NCBI GenBank assembly: GCA_034509735.1
Contig: JACGWO010000005.1
Span: 37,354,479 to 37,418,478, forward strand
Direction of reading: 5' to 3'
DNA: 64,000 nucleotides
Source of the DNA: Sesamum alatum
Taxonomy: Eukaryota; Streptophyta; Magnoliopsida; Lamiales; Pedaliaceae
Shown here: one piece after another, positions 12,901 to 24,900 of the stretch
How positions within the stretch are numbered: position 1 is the stretch's first letter
How the letters are laid out: each line of letters opens with the position of its first letter
The notes under the pieces: generated by a model
What the model was told of the DNA's origin: nothing
Databases searched by the model: none
Seen by the model: only the letters and a program-made list of their open reading frames with translations
Program-made: the position numbers and the translations under genes

Positions 12901-15900
12901 ACCATGAAGCTCATCAAGTAGCTCATCTATGATGGGAATAGGGAACTTATGCTTCACTGTCAATTTGTTGAGATACCTATAGTCAACACACAGTCTCCAA
13001 CCACCATCATTTTTCTTCACTAATAGCACTGGAGATGCAAAAGAACTCTGGCTAGTTCTAATGATCCCACTTTTTAACATCTCCCTGACAATGTCCTCAA
13101 TCTCAGTCTTTTGACCATATGCATATCTGTATGGGTGTTGTTTTCTTGGAATTGCATCGGGAACTAGTTCAATATTGTGTTCAATGGATCTTTCAGGGGG
13201 TAGGCTTTTAAGTTCTTGGAACACTTCTTCATATTGCAAGAGGAGGTTTACAATCTTGGGGTCTTGAGATCCTTGTTCCTCAGAGGTATTAGCAGTGAAT
13301 AGTTGTCCAAAAATCCCATAAGATTTTCTCCCCAGTAACTTACTCAGGGAGTCTACTAACATCAAGCTAAGATCAGCTTTATGAGGTAAGGTGTTCAACA
13401 CAATATTTCTACCCTTTAAGTTGACAGTTACTGTGAGTTGGTGAAAGTCTAACCCCACAGGGTTGTGAGCTCCTAACCAATCACACCCCAGTACAAAATC
13501 ACATCCCCCAAGCTTCAACACCCTCACTGGATAGGTGAAATGGTACCCTTGTATTTCCCAGCTGAGTCTTGGGCATATCACCCTACTTATCAGCCTGTAT
13601 CCATCAGCTACACTCACTGCCATAGGTGAAGTGTACTCAGTTTGTACCTCTAAGGCCCTGACCACCTTCTCATCAATGAAGCTATGGGTACTACCACTGT
13701 CAATCAAAATGTGAATCTCCTTGCTATCAATTACCCCTTTGACCCTTAAGGTGCCACTGCCAATGTTCCCACACATAGCATGCAGTGAAATGGTGATGTC
13801 TTCCTCCTCAACATCTTCATTCAGTTCTTCTTGTTGGCCAGTATCCTCTCCATACTCTTTAAGTTCTTCCTCACTCATCAGCATATAAGAGTACCTCTCC
13901 TTGCATTTATGCCCAGGCACAAAGATCTCATCACAGATGTAACATAAGTTTTTCTCCTTCTTGAACCTTAGTTCATCCTCATTCAACAGCCTCCTTGGAT
14001 AAGGGTTATCATTTCTGGTTCTTATCCTAGGTCTGAAAGATGGCTTATAAGGTGGTGCTTTGTTTTGAGGTTTAGGGATGGGCTTGCTTTGATTGTTCCT
14101 TTGATTCCCTTGGGCCTTCTTGATAATGGATCTCATGGCATCCTGTTGCTTCCTGGCCAGAACTACTGCCTGGTTCATATTGGAGGGTCTCATGTTAGCT
14201 ATATACCCTTTTATCTCTTCTTTGAGCCCACTAATAAATTTCATCATGAAAAACTCTTCATCTAGGTTCTTGTTAAATATGCGCATTGGTTCCTCCATAT
14301 CTTCTAGTGCTTCAGATACTCATCCACCTCATTGATTTGTTCCAGCCTATTGAACTCTGAAACCACTTTCTCATAATCCAAATTCTCAAATCTCTCTAGA
14401 ACAGCTACCACCAGTTCATTCCAAGTTGCTATCCCTCTTTTTTCCACATGGTTGTGGTACCAACGTTCTGCTCTTCCCTCCAGGTAAACTGCAGCCAGTG
14501 GAACCTTTTGATCTTCTGGTATAGGTATTATACTGAAATACCTTAAACACCTTCTAATTCAAGTTATAGCATCCTCTCCATTGAAGAGGGGAAATTCCAT
14601 GCGATGTAAAGCACTGTAGGTTGCAGCATTGTGAGTGTTTGTGTTCTCATTCACATTAGCAGGTTGATAAGCTGCTCTAGAGGAAGACCCCCTTTCTGCA
14701 GATGCGGGTGGACCTTCTCCCAATATGGATTTGTCTCTATGGTAAATATGCAGTTGTTCTGCTAAACTCTGGAGCTGTTGGTGCATGGTTGAGATAGCAC
14801 TTTCCATGCCAAAAACTACAGATTGCAGTCCATCATGTGATTCTCCTACCTTATCCAGTCTAATGTGAACCTGCTCCTCACCAGCTTGCTTTCTTGCTCT
14901 TTCCTCAACAACCATAAGTTCAGTCTTTTTCTGGATTTCTGGAGCTTCTTTCAATCTAGTACCCTCAACCATTGCTTAAAATTCGAGGACCGTATTGCTC
15001 TGAGGCCAAATGTAATGTTTTGAATAATTTTCCAGAATTCAGTAAGGAAAAATGGGGAAGTAGGGAGGAGGATAAGGGAAAAAGAGAGAGAGAAGAGAAA
15101 AGATAGAAGCAGGGAACTTGTAGTTTTTCATTGAATGCGTAGAAAATTCAGCTTACACCATATAACCCTAATCTCCTGAATTCAAAGTTTACAAAAGGTG
15201 TCTGAATAAATTAAATGAAGCAAGAGAAATCTCCAAGCTAACTATTGGTGAAGCTGCTGACAGAAAGGCTCGAACCCAGCTTTAACTTCAGAGAGCCGCA
15301 GACGTCCTTCCCTTCAGCTGACGGGTGTCGACTTGTCGGCTGCTTTTCCCTTTTTCTAAAATGCTATCGTTCGACACCAATTCGGGAATTAGGGATTTAG
15401 CCCTAATGTCCTCCAAAACGACGCCGTCCCCTGAACCCTCGCCCCTAATTTCTTTAATCTCCGTATCTGATTTGATCGGACGGTCGCCCTCTTTCCCTTT
15501 CATCTGACGGTCACCATTTAAAGTCGCACTTTCAGCTAAAACGTGACACAATCTCAATATGTTTTGTTCGTTCATGTAAGACTGGATTGGAAGCAATGTG
15601 AAGTGCAGCTTGATTATCACACCATAGTTTTACAGGTACTGAGAACTTAATTCCTGCTTCACCGAGGAGTTGATATACCCATATGACTTCACACACAATC
15701 TGGCCATAGCTCTATATTCAACTTCCGCACTTGATCGTGAGACTATGTTTTGTTTCTTACTCTTCCATGAAACCAAATTTCCCCCAACAAAGATACAGTA
15801 TCCCGAAGTAGATCTCTTATCTTCCTTACACCCTGCCCAATCAGAATCTGAAAAACATTCGATCCCAGTATGACCATGATTGCCATATAGGATTCCACGC

Positions 15901-18900
15901 CCAGGAGCACCTTTTAAGTAGTGCAGAACTTGTTCTGCCGCCTTCCAATGACCAACAGTTGGTGATGACATGTATTGGCTTAGCACACTTACTGAATAAG
16001 CAATATTAGCAAGTGTCACGGAATAATAATTCAGCTTTCCAATAAGTCTTCTGTACCTATCAGGATATGCAAACAATTCACCTTCTTTGGTTAATTGTAA
16101 ATTAGGAACCATTGGAGTACTACATGGTTTAGCACCCAAGTTTCCAAATTCCGCCAATAAATCAAGCACATACTTCCTTTGAGGTAGGAAGATTCCATTC
16201 TTACTCCTGCTAACTTCAACTCCCAAGAAATACTTTAACATCCCCAAGTCTTTGGTATGGAATTGAGCGTGAACGAAGGACTTCATAGACGAAATTCTTG
16301 TAGAATCACTACCTGTGATTACAATATCATCCACATATACAACTAACAGAATAATACATCTATCTGATTGTCTATAAAAAATCGAATGATCTGACTTGCT
16401 TTTCTGCATCTCAAACTTTTCAGTAGCCTGGCTAAATTTGCCAAACCAAGCCCGAGGACTCTGTTTCAAGCCATATAGAGATTTTTGTAGACGACAAACT
16501 TTCCCATACTCCCCCTGAGCAACAAAACCAGGTGGTTGCTCCATATATACCTCCTCCTGTAGATCACTATGAAGAAAGGCATTCTTTATGTCTAACTAAT
16601 GTAGAGGCTAGTCATGAGTTGCTGCAAGGGAGATAAATAGCTTGACAGAAGAAAGTTTAGCAACAGGGGAAAATGTATCATGACAGTCCACTCCATAAGT
16701 CTGAGGATATCCTTTAGCAACAAGGCGAGCTTTCAATCGAGAAATGGACCCATCGGGATTAATTTTGACAGTAAATACCCATTTACATCTAATTGCTTGT
16801 TTACCTGCAGGTAAGTTAACCAAAGTCCATGTACCATTGACATCTAGAGCATTCATTTCCTCAATCATAGCATTCCGCCATCCAGGATGAGCTAATGCTT
16901 CTCGAACAGTTTTAAGTATAGAGATAGTGCCTAGGGATGTAAGAAAAGCACAAGAGGAAGACAAATGATTGTTGGAAACAATTGAACAGATTGGATAGGT
17001 ACATGCACGTTTACCTTTTCTTTGAGCAATAGGAAGATCAAGATCATCTTGGATGGTCGGATCTGATGAAGAAGATACTGGTTTATCAGGACATGATTCT
17101 GGAGCCTCAGGGACCAAGTCAGAAGTAGGCGGTTGTGGGCGACGCGAGTAGGTATATATGATGGGAGGCTTAGCTGGTGTAGAGGGACGTGGACCCAAAT
17201 TTGGTATGACATCATAGACTAACAAATCATCATCCTCCCGTTGACTGACAGAACCTGGAGACGAAGATAAAGGTGTTTGTTCCAAAAAGGTAACATCAGC
17301 AGATACAAGGTACTTACCAAGACTAGGACAGTAACACCGATACCCTTTTTGCACACAGGAATAACCCAGAAACTTACACTTTAAGGACTTGGGATCAAGT
17401 TTTGTAACTTGAGGACGAACATCCCGAAAAAAACAGGTACACCCGAATATCTTTGGTTCTATGGGAAACAATTGCTTATTTGGAAATAGAGTGTGGAAAG
17501 GAGTATCGCCAGATAGAACAGAGTAAGGCATGCGATTGATTAGAAAACAAGCAGTAGACACAGCATCAGCCCATAAGCATTTAGGAACCTGCATTTGGCA
17601 TTACAAAGCTCTAGAGGTTTCAAGAAGATGTCTATTCTTTCTCTCAACAACCCCATTTTGAGAAGGGGTGTCAACAAGAAGTCTGATGAAGAATACCCTG
17701 CTCAAGCATTTATTTTTGAAAACTTCCTGAAACGTTTTCTTTTGCATTATCACTTCTTATACAGGTTTACCAAATTGGGTTCGAATTTCAGCACAGAAGG
17801 AAGAAAAATGAGAAAATAATTCTGAGCGATTTTTCATCAAATGAAGCCATGTCATTCTAGAATAGTCATCAACAGAGGTAACAAAATATCATAAACCAGT
17901 TTTAGAGTTAACTGGACAAGGACCCCAAACATCAGAGTGTACTAACTCAAAGGGAGTAGTAGCTCGCTTATTGACTCTAGGACTAGAACTAAGACGATGG
18001 TTTCTTGCAAACTGACAAGACTCACAATCTAACGAATTAATGTTAGAAAACTGAGGATAAAGTTTCTTTAACATAGAAAGTGAAAGGTGACCTAATCGAC
18101 AATGTGTGTCAAGGGAGAGACTGTTCTGACACAGGCTATAGACCTTGGTTTCTTTCTATCAAGAATGTAGAGACCGTCAGACTCATGTCCCTTACCAATA
18201 ATCTTCTTCGTCATGAGATCCTGAAACAAACAATAACCGGGAAAAAATGAGACGCAACAATTAAGGGCACGAGTAAGTTTGCTGACAGAAATTAGACTAA
18301 AAGATAGTTGTGGTAGACTCAAAATAGATGATAAATGGAGAGATGATGTAGGATTTATGGTTCCAGACCCAATAACACTGGATGTTGAACCATTGGCTAA
18401 AGTAACGGGAGTGGCAGATTTATGTGGCTGAAAGTTAGAAAGTAAACTGGGATTACTTGTCATGTGATTGTAGCACCACAATTAATGACCCATTTTGAGG
18501 AAGAGGAAACAAGACATGTATTGATTTTACCTGTCTTGACAAGAGCAGTAACATGACCGGATGGTGGTTTCACTGTTTCTTGAAGCTGAGTCAATCTGGC
18601 ATACTCATCTGCAGATATCGTAACAGATTTTTCAGAGTTCTCATAACTAGATGCAATATGGGCAGATTGAGTTTTCTTATACTGCAGCTTTCTGCATTCT
18701 CGCTTGATATGACCTCGATTATGACAATAGTGACATACAATTTCTGCTTGCTCCTGTCCGCGATTTCCTGTATTCTTATCAGAGTTGATGGACCCCGACC
18801 CCATGCTCTTGCCACTATTCTTGCAGTGTTGTTTTCCTGAGTCAGATGTGGTAGTACGGCTAATAAGAACACTGTTAGGCTGAGTGGGTAACGTATTCTC

Positions 18901-21900
18901 TCTATGGAGAACCCTCCGAAAAGCATCTTCTAGACTGGAGAGCTTTGAAGTGGAGAGAATTTGAGATTTGGCAGTCTCAAATTCAGACGGAAGACCAGCT
19001 AGAAAACTCATAACAACCATCTTCTCTCGTTGATTTCGTTGTTGCTCCACATCAGTGCTGAAGGGAAGCAACATTTTGAGCTCTTTGTATGTTTTCTTGA
19101 AGTCCATAAAAACTGGTAAGGCTTATCTCCTTTATCTGCCCTGTAGAAATTCTCGCAAACGTCATAGATACGAGAGAAATTTCCTTTTCCAGAATATAAG
19201 AACTGCAAATAATTCATTAATTGTTTCACTGTCTTGCAATGAGTAACCAGACGAACCACCTCACTATCAATAGAGTTATGAATTTGTATATCCAAACGAG
19301 CATCTTCGCAACCCAGGACAATCTAGAGTCATCCGTAGGAGGATCATTAGTCAGATGACCATCCATAGAAATACTAAGCAGATATAATTCAATAGTATGG
19401 TTCCACTCAAGAAAATTGGTCCCATTTAATTTATGTTCCGTTATTTTATTTTATTTTATATTTTTTGTTGGGGGGGGGGGGGGGAGAATTTTTAATATTT
19501 AATATTTATTTTTCTTAACTAAATTCCAAGTCCAATGCTAATATCAAGTGGTGTCCAACCTTTCCTATTTAAAACAAATTTGTACATCCGCATTCAGGAA
19601 ATCAAAATCATTTCATGGTTCTATAGAGCCGTAGGCCAAGTGCAACGTATATGATGGATGGTCTGCATTATTGGGTTAAACTTGGTTCGAGACTTCATGT
19701 TACTATTCATCCACTATATAGTGCAACTGGTGATGCCAACTTAATATTACAAGGACCTGTTTGTTTGACGGGAATGGAATCTCATACAAAAAAGTTAATT
19801 TCAGAAATTTGATTGCTGAACATCATATTCCATTTTCAAGTGTTTGGATGGTGTAGCCGATTTAAATAGGCACATAAATCCAAATTCTTTCAAATGTTTG
19901 GTATACCATTTATGACGAGGGAACATGAATTATATTTTGATAAGTTGACAAAAATGTCCTCGTCATACATATATATGTATATGTATGCATTTATGCTTAT
20001 ACTAATATATATAATATTATCACAATAATCTAAAATATATTGAATGCATATTTGCGCACAAAATATAAATATATATCTATCTTAGATTGAACATACCTAC
20101 ACAAACATATTATCAATTATATAAATATAATAGATAAAAAGTTAAAATATAATAAAATTACAAATTGAGATTAAAGAAATAAGAATGATAAAGAAAATTA
20201 AGAAGAAGTCTATATTAGTAGATTCCAATGACATGGAATAAGAATGCCACCAAATTATTAGGATTTATATTCCCTGATTTTGGTGCAATATTCCCAACTT
20301 TGAGCAATATATTTCCTTTCACAAATTTGAAGTAATGTTATCAAAAAAATAATATGATACTCTGGAATTAGATTCCTGTAAAACATGACATTCCTTGCCA
20401 AATAAACGGGTCCGAAATGTATTTTTGCTGACCTTTTCAATGAGTTTGGCAACTAACCACTTCTACATAACTGGTATAGGCAAGACTCTTTGCTAGTTTG
20501 CTGGTAATTGTTCTCACTAACATTTCGAAAGTAAACACATGTTTTGAAGCTACAGAAGTGCTTTGGCACTTACTTTTGTAATGACTTGTATGTCTGTCTT
20601 GGCTGCGTAGTGCAGCTTCATCCTTTTTTGGCCTCCCTCCACCCCCTATCCTTTTTCTTCTTCTTTTTTTTTCTCCGTGCATGTAGTAAAGTTAAAAGTT
20701 CTCATTTGCTTCCTACAATCTGTTTAGAACTGTACTAAATATTCAATGAGTTATGCTTGTCAAACTTAGCTAATGTACTTCCTGAAAATGATTCTAAATG
20801 CACGCCACATGGTCAAATCGATTGTGGATGTGATTTCCAGATTAAATCACTCATGGTTAATGAATAGGAGTTAAAACAGACAAACTACCTAGAGTAGGCA
20901 AATCAACTTTGATCTGCATTTACTGTAAAACAAGGTGTGTTTTATCCTTTTTATCAAAAGAACATTGAGACTATTGTACATTTTATAATGTGCAAGTCCA
21001 CATTTTTCTTGGTGTGTGACTAAAGGCTTACCTTGTGAACTATCTCTTTGCAATTTTGCTTCACTTCTCCTCCATCGAAGGCTTAACAAAAATTGAAAGG
21101 GGGAGATCCTTCCCACCCATCAGTTATTTGTAGCGCAGCTTTTGATCGCTCTCTTTACTTATGGTCAGGTTGTTTATGCTGTTTCTTTGGACTCTGTGCA
21201 CCGAGCATAACCTTTTCTCTGAATGCTGCCATCCAAGAGCAATGCTTTGCTTCCTCCAACTGAAGTGGGGAAGGAAAGTGAGAAAATCATATTGTATTGT
21301 GCTTCTTACAATATTTACATCTTCTCTTTCATGTCCTCTCTGAAGTGTTCTGATGCTTTATTTGGTCTAAAGGGAAGCATTGGGAAGAAAAAGAATTTAG
21401 GAAAATTTTGATTTCGGATGCTTGGCTTTTCAAATTGTAAGTAACCATAAATGCGTTGGTCCTCAAGAGAGAACTTCTGGAAGGGATGGATCAGAAACCC
21501 CACTTTTGTGAAGGACCTTTACACCCTTTTGTGAATCTGCACTCAGGCGATGTTAGTTTGATTTTAAAAGTATTTGATGAGTTGTCAATAACTCTTCCCT
21601 TGCATCACCAATTGAATTGTCCACAACTGTCTAGGACTCGCTTTTTGTACCTTAGAGAGTTGAAAAGGATTCAGCTTTAGTTTTTACATTCATGAGTGCG
21701 AATGACAACAATAGTCCATTCCAGTTGTTGCTTAGTCATAACTGCTGATTGTGGGTTGGTTAGTTTTGCGCACTGGATTTCACATCTTACAGGATATCAC
21801 TAAGTTTCAACATCTTATACATTTGTCTGTGCTATACCATATGAATAAGGCATAAAATTTCTTTCCCTTTTGCAATTTCTACTTCATCATTATTATTACC

Positions 21901-24900
21901 TTAAGTTTGTCAGTCATTGCATTTCCTTTTTCATGTTTGGTAATTCTATTACTCAGTAAATTAGTTCCTTTTGTTTTCCTGATTAATTCTTGCAGTGGTG
22001 GAGTTCCGTGTCTGATACTTTTAGATGATGGAGAAGATGTTTGTTTATTGCTTTGTAATCTAATCTAATAGGCGCTCAACAGTCGATGCAAATATCTAAG
22101 CTTTCTATAGTCATTTGTCTTTATATGTCAAGTATAAAGTTAACTCACTTATAAGGAGCTTGATGCTAAATCTTCTATCTGCAGGAAAAATACTGTGACG
22201 TATGTGGTGACATTGGTGTACAAGAAGCCCTAATTGCCTGCTCTCAGTGTAAAAGTAGTAACGAGCATATGTGAGATCTCCCACTCTGTCCATTACTTTA
22301 TGTCTCTCTTGCTTGTACACCCTCCCTCCCTCAGTGCCTCTCTAGCCCTCCATCCATCACTTGCTAGCTGGTCATCTGTTTGCGTGCATGTCTGCTTTGG
22401 CATGTTAATTGATTGGGTGGATATTGAAGCAGAGATGTCTTTGGTAGCATGCTGGCATGGGTGGGAAAGCTGTTTGGTTGTATTGGTTTATCTGCTGTAT
22501 TTGTGTATTATGTCATTCCTTTCGTCAGTTTTGAGTTTCTTATTTGTTTTTCACAGCATAATTATTAATCTTAATCATAGGTATTGTATGAAAATCCTTC
22601 TTGAGGAGCACCGCGATGACTGGCTCTGTGAAGATTGTGAATCTGGCTCTAAACCAAGGTCTGCAGCATCTACTCTTTCCAGCGAGTTGCCTAGCCAATC
22701 AAAGTTGGCCAACTCTGTGGAAGTGAATAATGGTGCTACACTGCATGCTGAGGCTAAAAAAGGGCTGAGTGAAGATTGTGAATCTGGCTTTAAACCAAGG
22801 TCTGCAGCATCTACTCTATCGAGCGAGTTGCCTAGGCTATCGAAGTTGGCCCACTCTGTGGAAGTGAATAATAATGGTGCTACACTGCATGCTGAGGCTA
22901 AAAAAGGGCTGAGTGAAGATTGTCAATCTGGCTCTAAACCAAGGTCTGCAGCATCTACTCTGTCCAGCGAGTTGCCTAGCCTATCAAAGTTGGCCAACAC
23001 TGTGGAAGTGAATAATGGTGCTACACTGCATGCTGAGGCTAAAAAAGGGCTGAATGAATCAAGGAAGGTTTCTTCTGATTGGCGAAAAGAAGGTGGCCAC
23101 TGGGAAGACTAAATACATCTTGGCTGAAGAAGCCATCAAACTCGCTTCAGGAGCCATGAAGTCTTTGTCCAATTTGAAGGTTTCTCACCACTCAAGCTTC
23201 CTGCAACCTAAGGGGGGAAATAGATCCCAGAGATCTATCAGGCCCAGAACTGAACAGATAAGTTTCCCCCAGCAGGATCTTTATAAGAGAGCTTCCCAAA
23301 AATTAAAGACTCAAAGACTTGGCAATATGGAGATCCCTCAACTACAACATCAACAATCCAAGAAACTCACAGGTGATTACACATATTTACATTAACTATT
23401 GGATGCAGGGGGTGGACAAAAGATAAAACTTGCATTTTCTTTGTTTCTGGACAAAGCTTTAGGGGGAGGATTTGAGTATTAAAAGAATAGCAGCTTCTTA
23501 TTTTTACCTTTATCTCATGATGCAATGAAATAGTCATTTGTTTCCTTTCTGAAACAAATAGGATTCTTTTCATTTGATTATCTTGTTTCCAGAAGCCTGC
23601 TAGTAGCTGTTTAGTGATGAGCTTCATGAAAATATCAATTATGGGTTCCATCATCCATCAGTGATTCATTGCAACTAGCATTATATCCCATGCATAATGC
23701 ACAGATAAGTAGTGCAATATAGAAAAGAATGAGGACACTAGAGATGCTCACTTTATCATTATGTTGTATGTTAGTTTATTTGAAGATGCACAGATTCTTT
23801 GTTAACTTATTTCTGATGCTTTTGAAGCCATAAGTAATTTGGAAATCGATATGCATTAATATTAGGTTAAATGTTGTTTTAGTTTGATTTTGCTTTCTTT
23901 CACCGGATAAAATATTGGGTGATAAGATATATGTTGGAGGTTGTTAGAGCGAACTCTTTGCTTGCTCCAACATATAAAACTTAGTGAAGTAGAATAAACA
24001 TAAATACATATTATAGAACACGAGAAGCACCTTGGTTGTCTCAATGGAAAATCTTCAGTACCATTATATATATATATATTCAAATAAATGTATAAATACA
24101 AGTACATGACAACCACCCACATTTATACCTGGAATTTATTTCTTTGTTATATATTTAAAAGGTTCGTATGAATTTTGGTTTAGTGCTTCAGTAGAGTATC
24201 ATGTCTTAGAATATTGTAAATATATGTGAACTTCCATATGGTTCCACCAAATGTGCAAGTGTGATGGTGAACAGTCTCCAAATGGCTCTAGTCCCAGTAA
24301 ATATACATATGCTGAAGGACAGAAGGAGAATCCTGGAGAACATAAATTCCCTCAAACAAAAGCAAGAGAGTGACAAAGAAGCCGGATTATGAATCTTCTC
24401 CATCATCTGATGCTCCACCAGTTACCATTATATGATTGATCGTTTGGCCATTCACTTCTTAATTCTGATTGCTTTATGTTTGTATATATTTGTCCAATTG
24501 GATAAACTGCAGCTATTTTCAATTTATAGTTTAATTAGGGAGTTCTGTCTGAATATTAATTTTATGATGTGATAAGGAATACATTTTTCTTAATGATCCT
24601 GTAAAGGAATCCCTGTTGGTTATGATTTTATGAGCTAATGAGAGAAACTTTTGAATTTATGATTACTAATTGACTGCATATATTTTCTGCAAGGGGTCAT
24701 ATTATGGTCTCTGGGATAAATACTAAAAAATTTATTGCATGCAATATGATGATTAGTGATTATCACGTTTTCAATTAAGGCTGCATAAAAAAGTTGCGTG
24801 TCCTTTAAATAGAACTTGGAAGAAACTATATTATGAAAAATATTAGTTCTCCTCTTCTTAACAGATGTAGAATAAGATTTCATTAACAAGTGAATGGTAT

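Larger units (their letters stand above)
9931..15548 (-). mobile_element. Ty3/gypsy chromovirus nested in the copia element
   Basis: It is a complete element with two LTRs (9931-10416 and 15011-15548) flanked by a perfect 5-bp target duplication, caatc, at 9926-9930 and 15549-15553. Minus-strand order is gag, protease, RT, RNase H, integrase, chromodomain-like tail, as in Ty3/gypsy chromoviruses. The coding region is broken by frameshifts and stops, so it cannot move by itself now. It inserted into the RNase H part of the older copia element. Confidence 0.9.
9540..19484 (-). mobile_element. Outer Ty1/copia element, 5'-truncated, with gypsy insertion
   Basis: Read on the minus strand the order is gag, protease region, integrase, RT, RNase H, as in Ty1/copia. 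The 3' LTR is 9540-9753, followed on the plus strand by the C-rich complement of a polypurine tract at 9754. The gypsy element at 9931-15548 splits the RNase H region: 15630-16544 holds RT and most of RNase H, and 9755-9930 holds its end (motif TKAL). The gag N-terminus can be followed to about 19430, but no PBS and no second LTR follow; the sequence stops at a G15 run. The element is therefore truncated at its 5' end. Confidence 0.85.
7011..22184 (+). other. First intron of the PHD gene, 15.2 kb
   Basis: The donor is gtgag directly after the codon ATG at 7008-7010, and the acceptor is ctgcag before gaaaaatactgtgac; both sides are in phase 0. The intron is long because of a hAT-like repeat (7979-8404), a nested copia/gypsy pair (9540-19484) and a TIR element (19753-20413). 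The rest, including 8410-9539 and 20414-22184, shows no exon that I can support. Confidence 0.7.

Noticed and set aside
22234..22580. Continuous open frame upstream of the repeat exon, suggesting a membrane protein start
   Set aside because: The stretch 22271-22580 has a gtgag donor and atag acceptor; removing it restores the PHD motif EHMYC, so it is an intron read through by chance.
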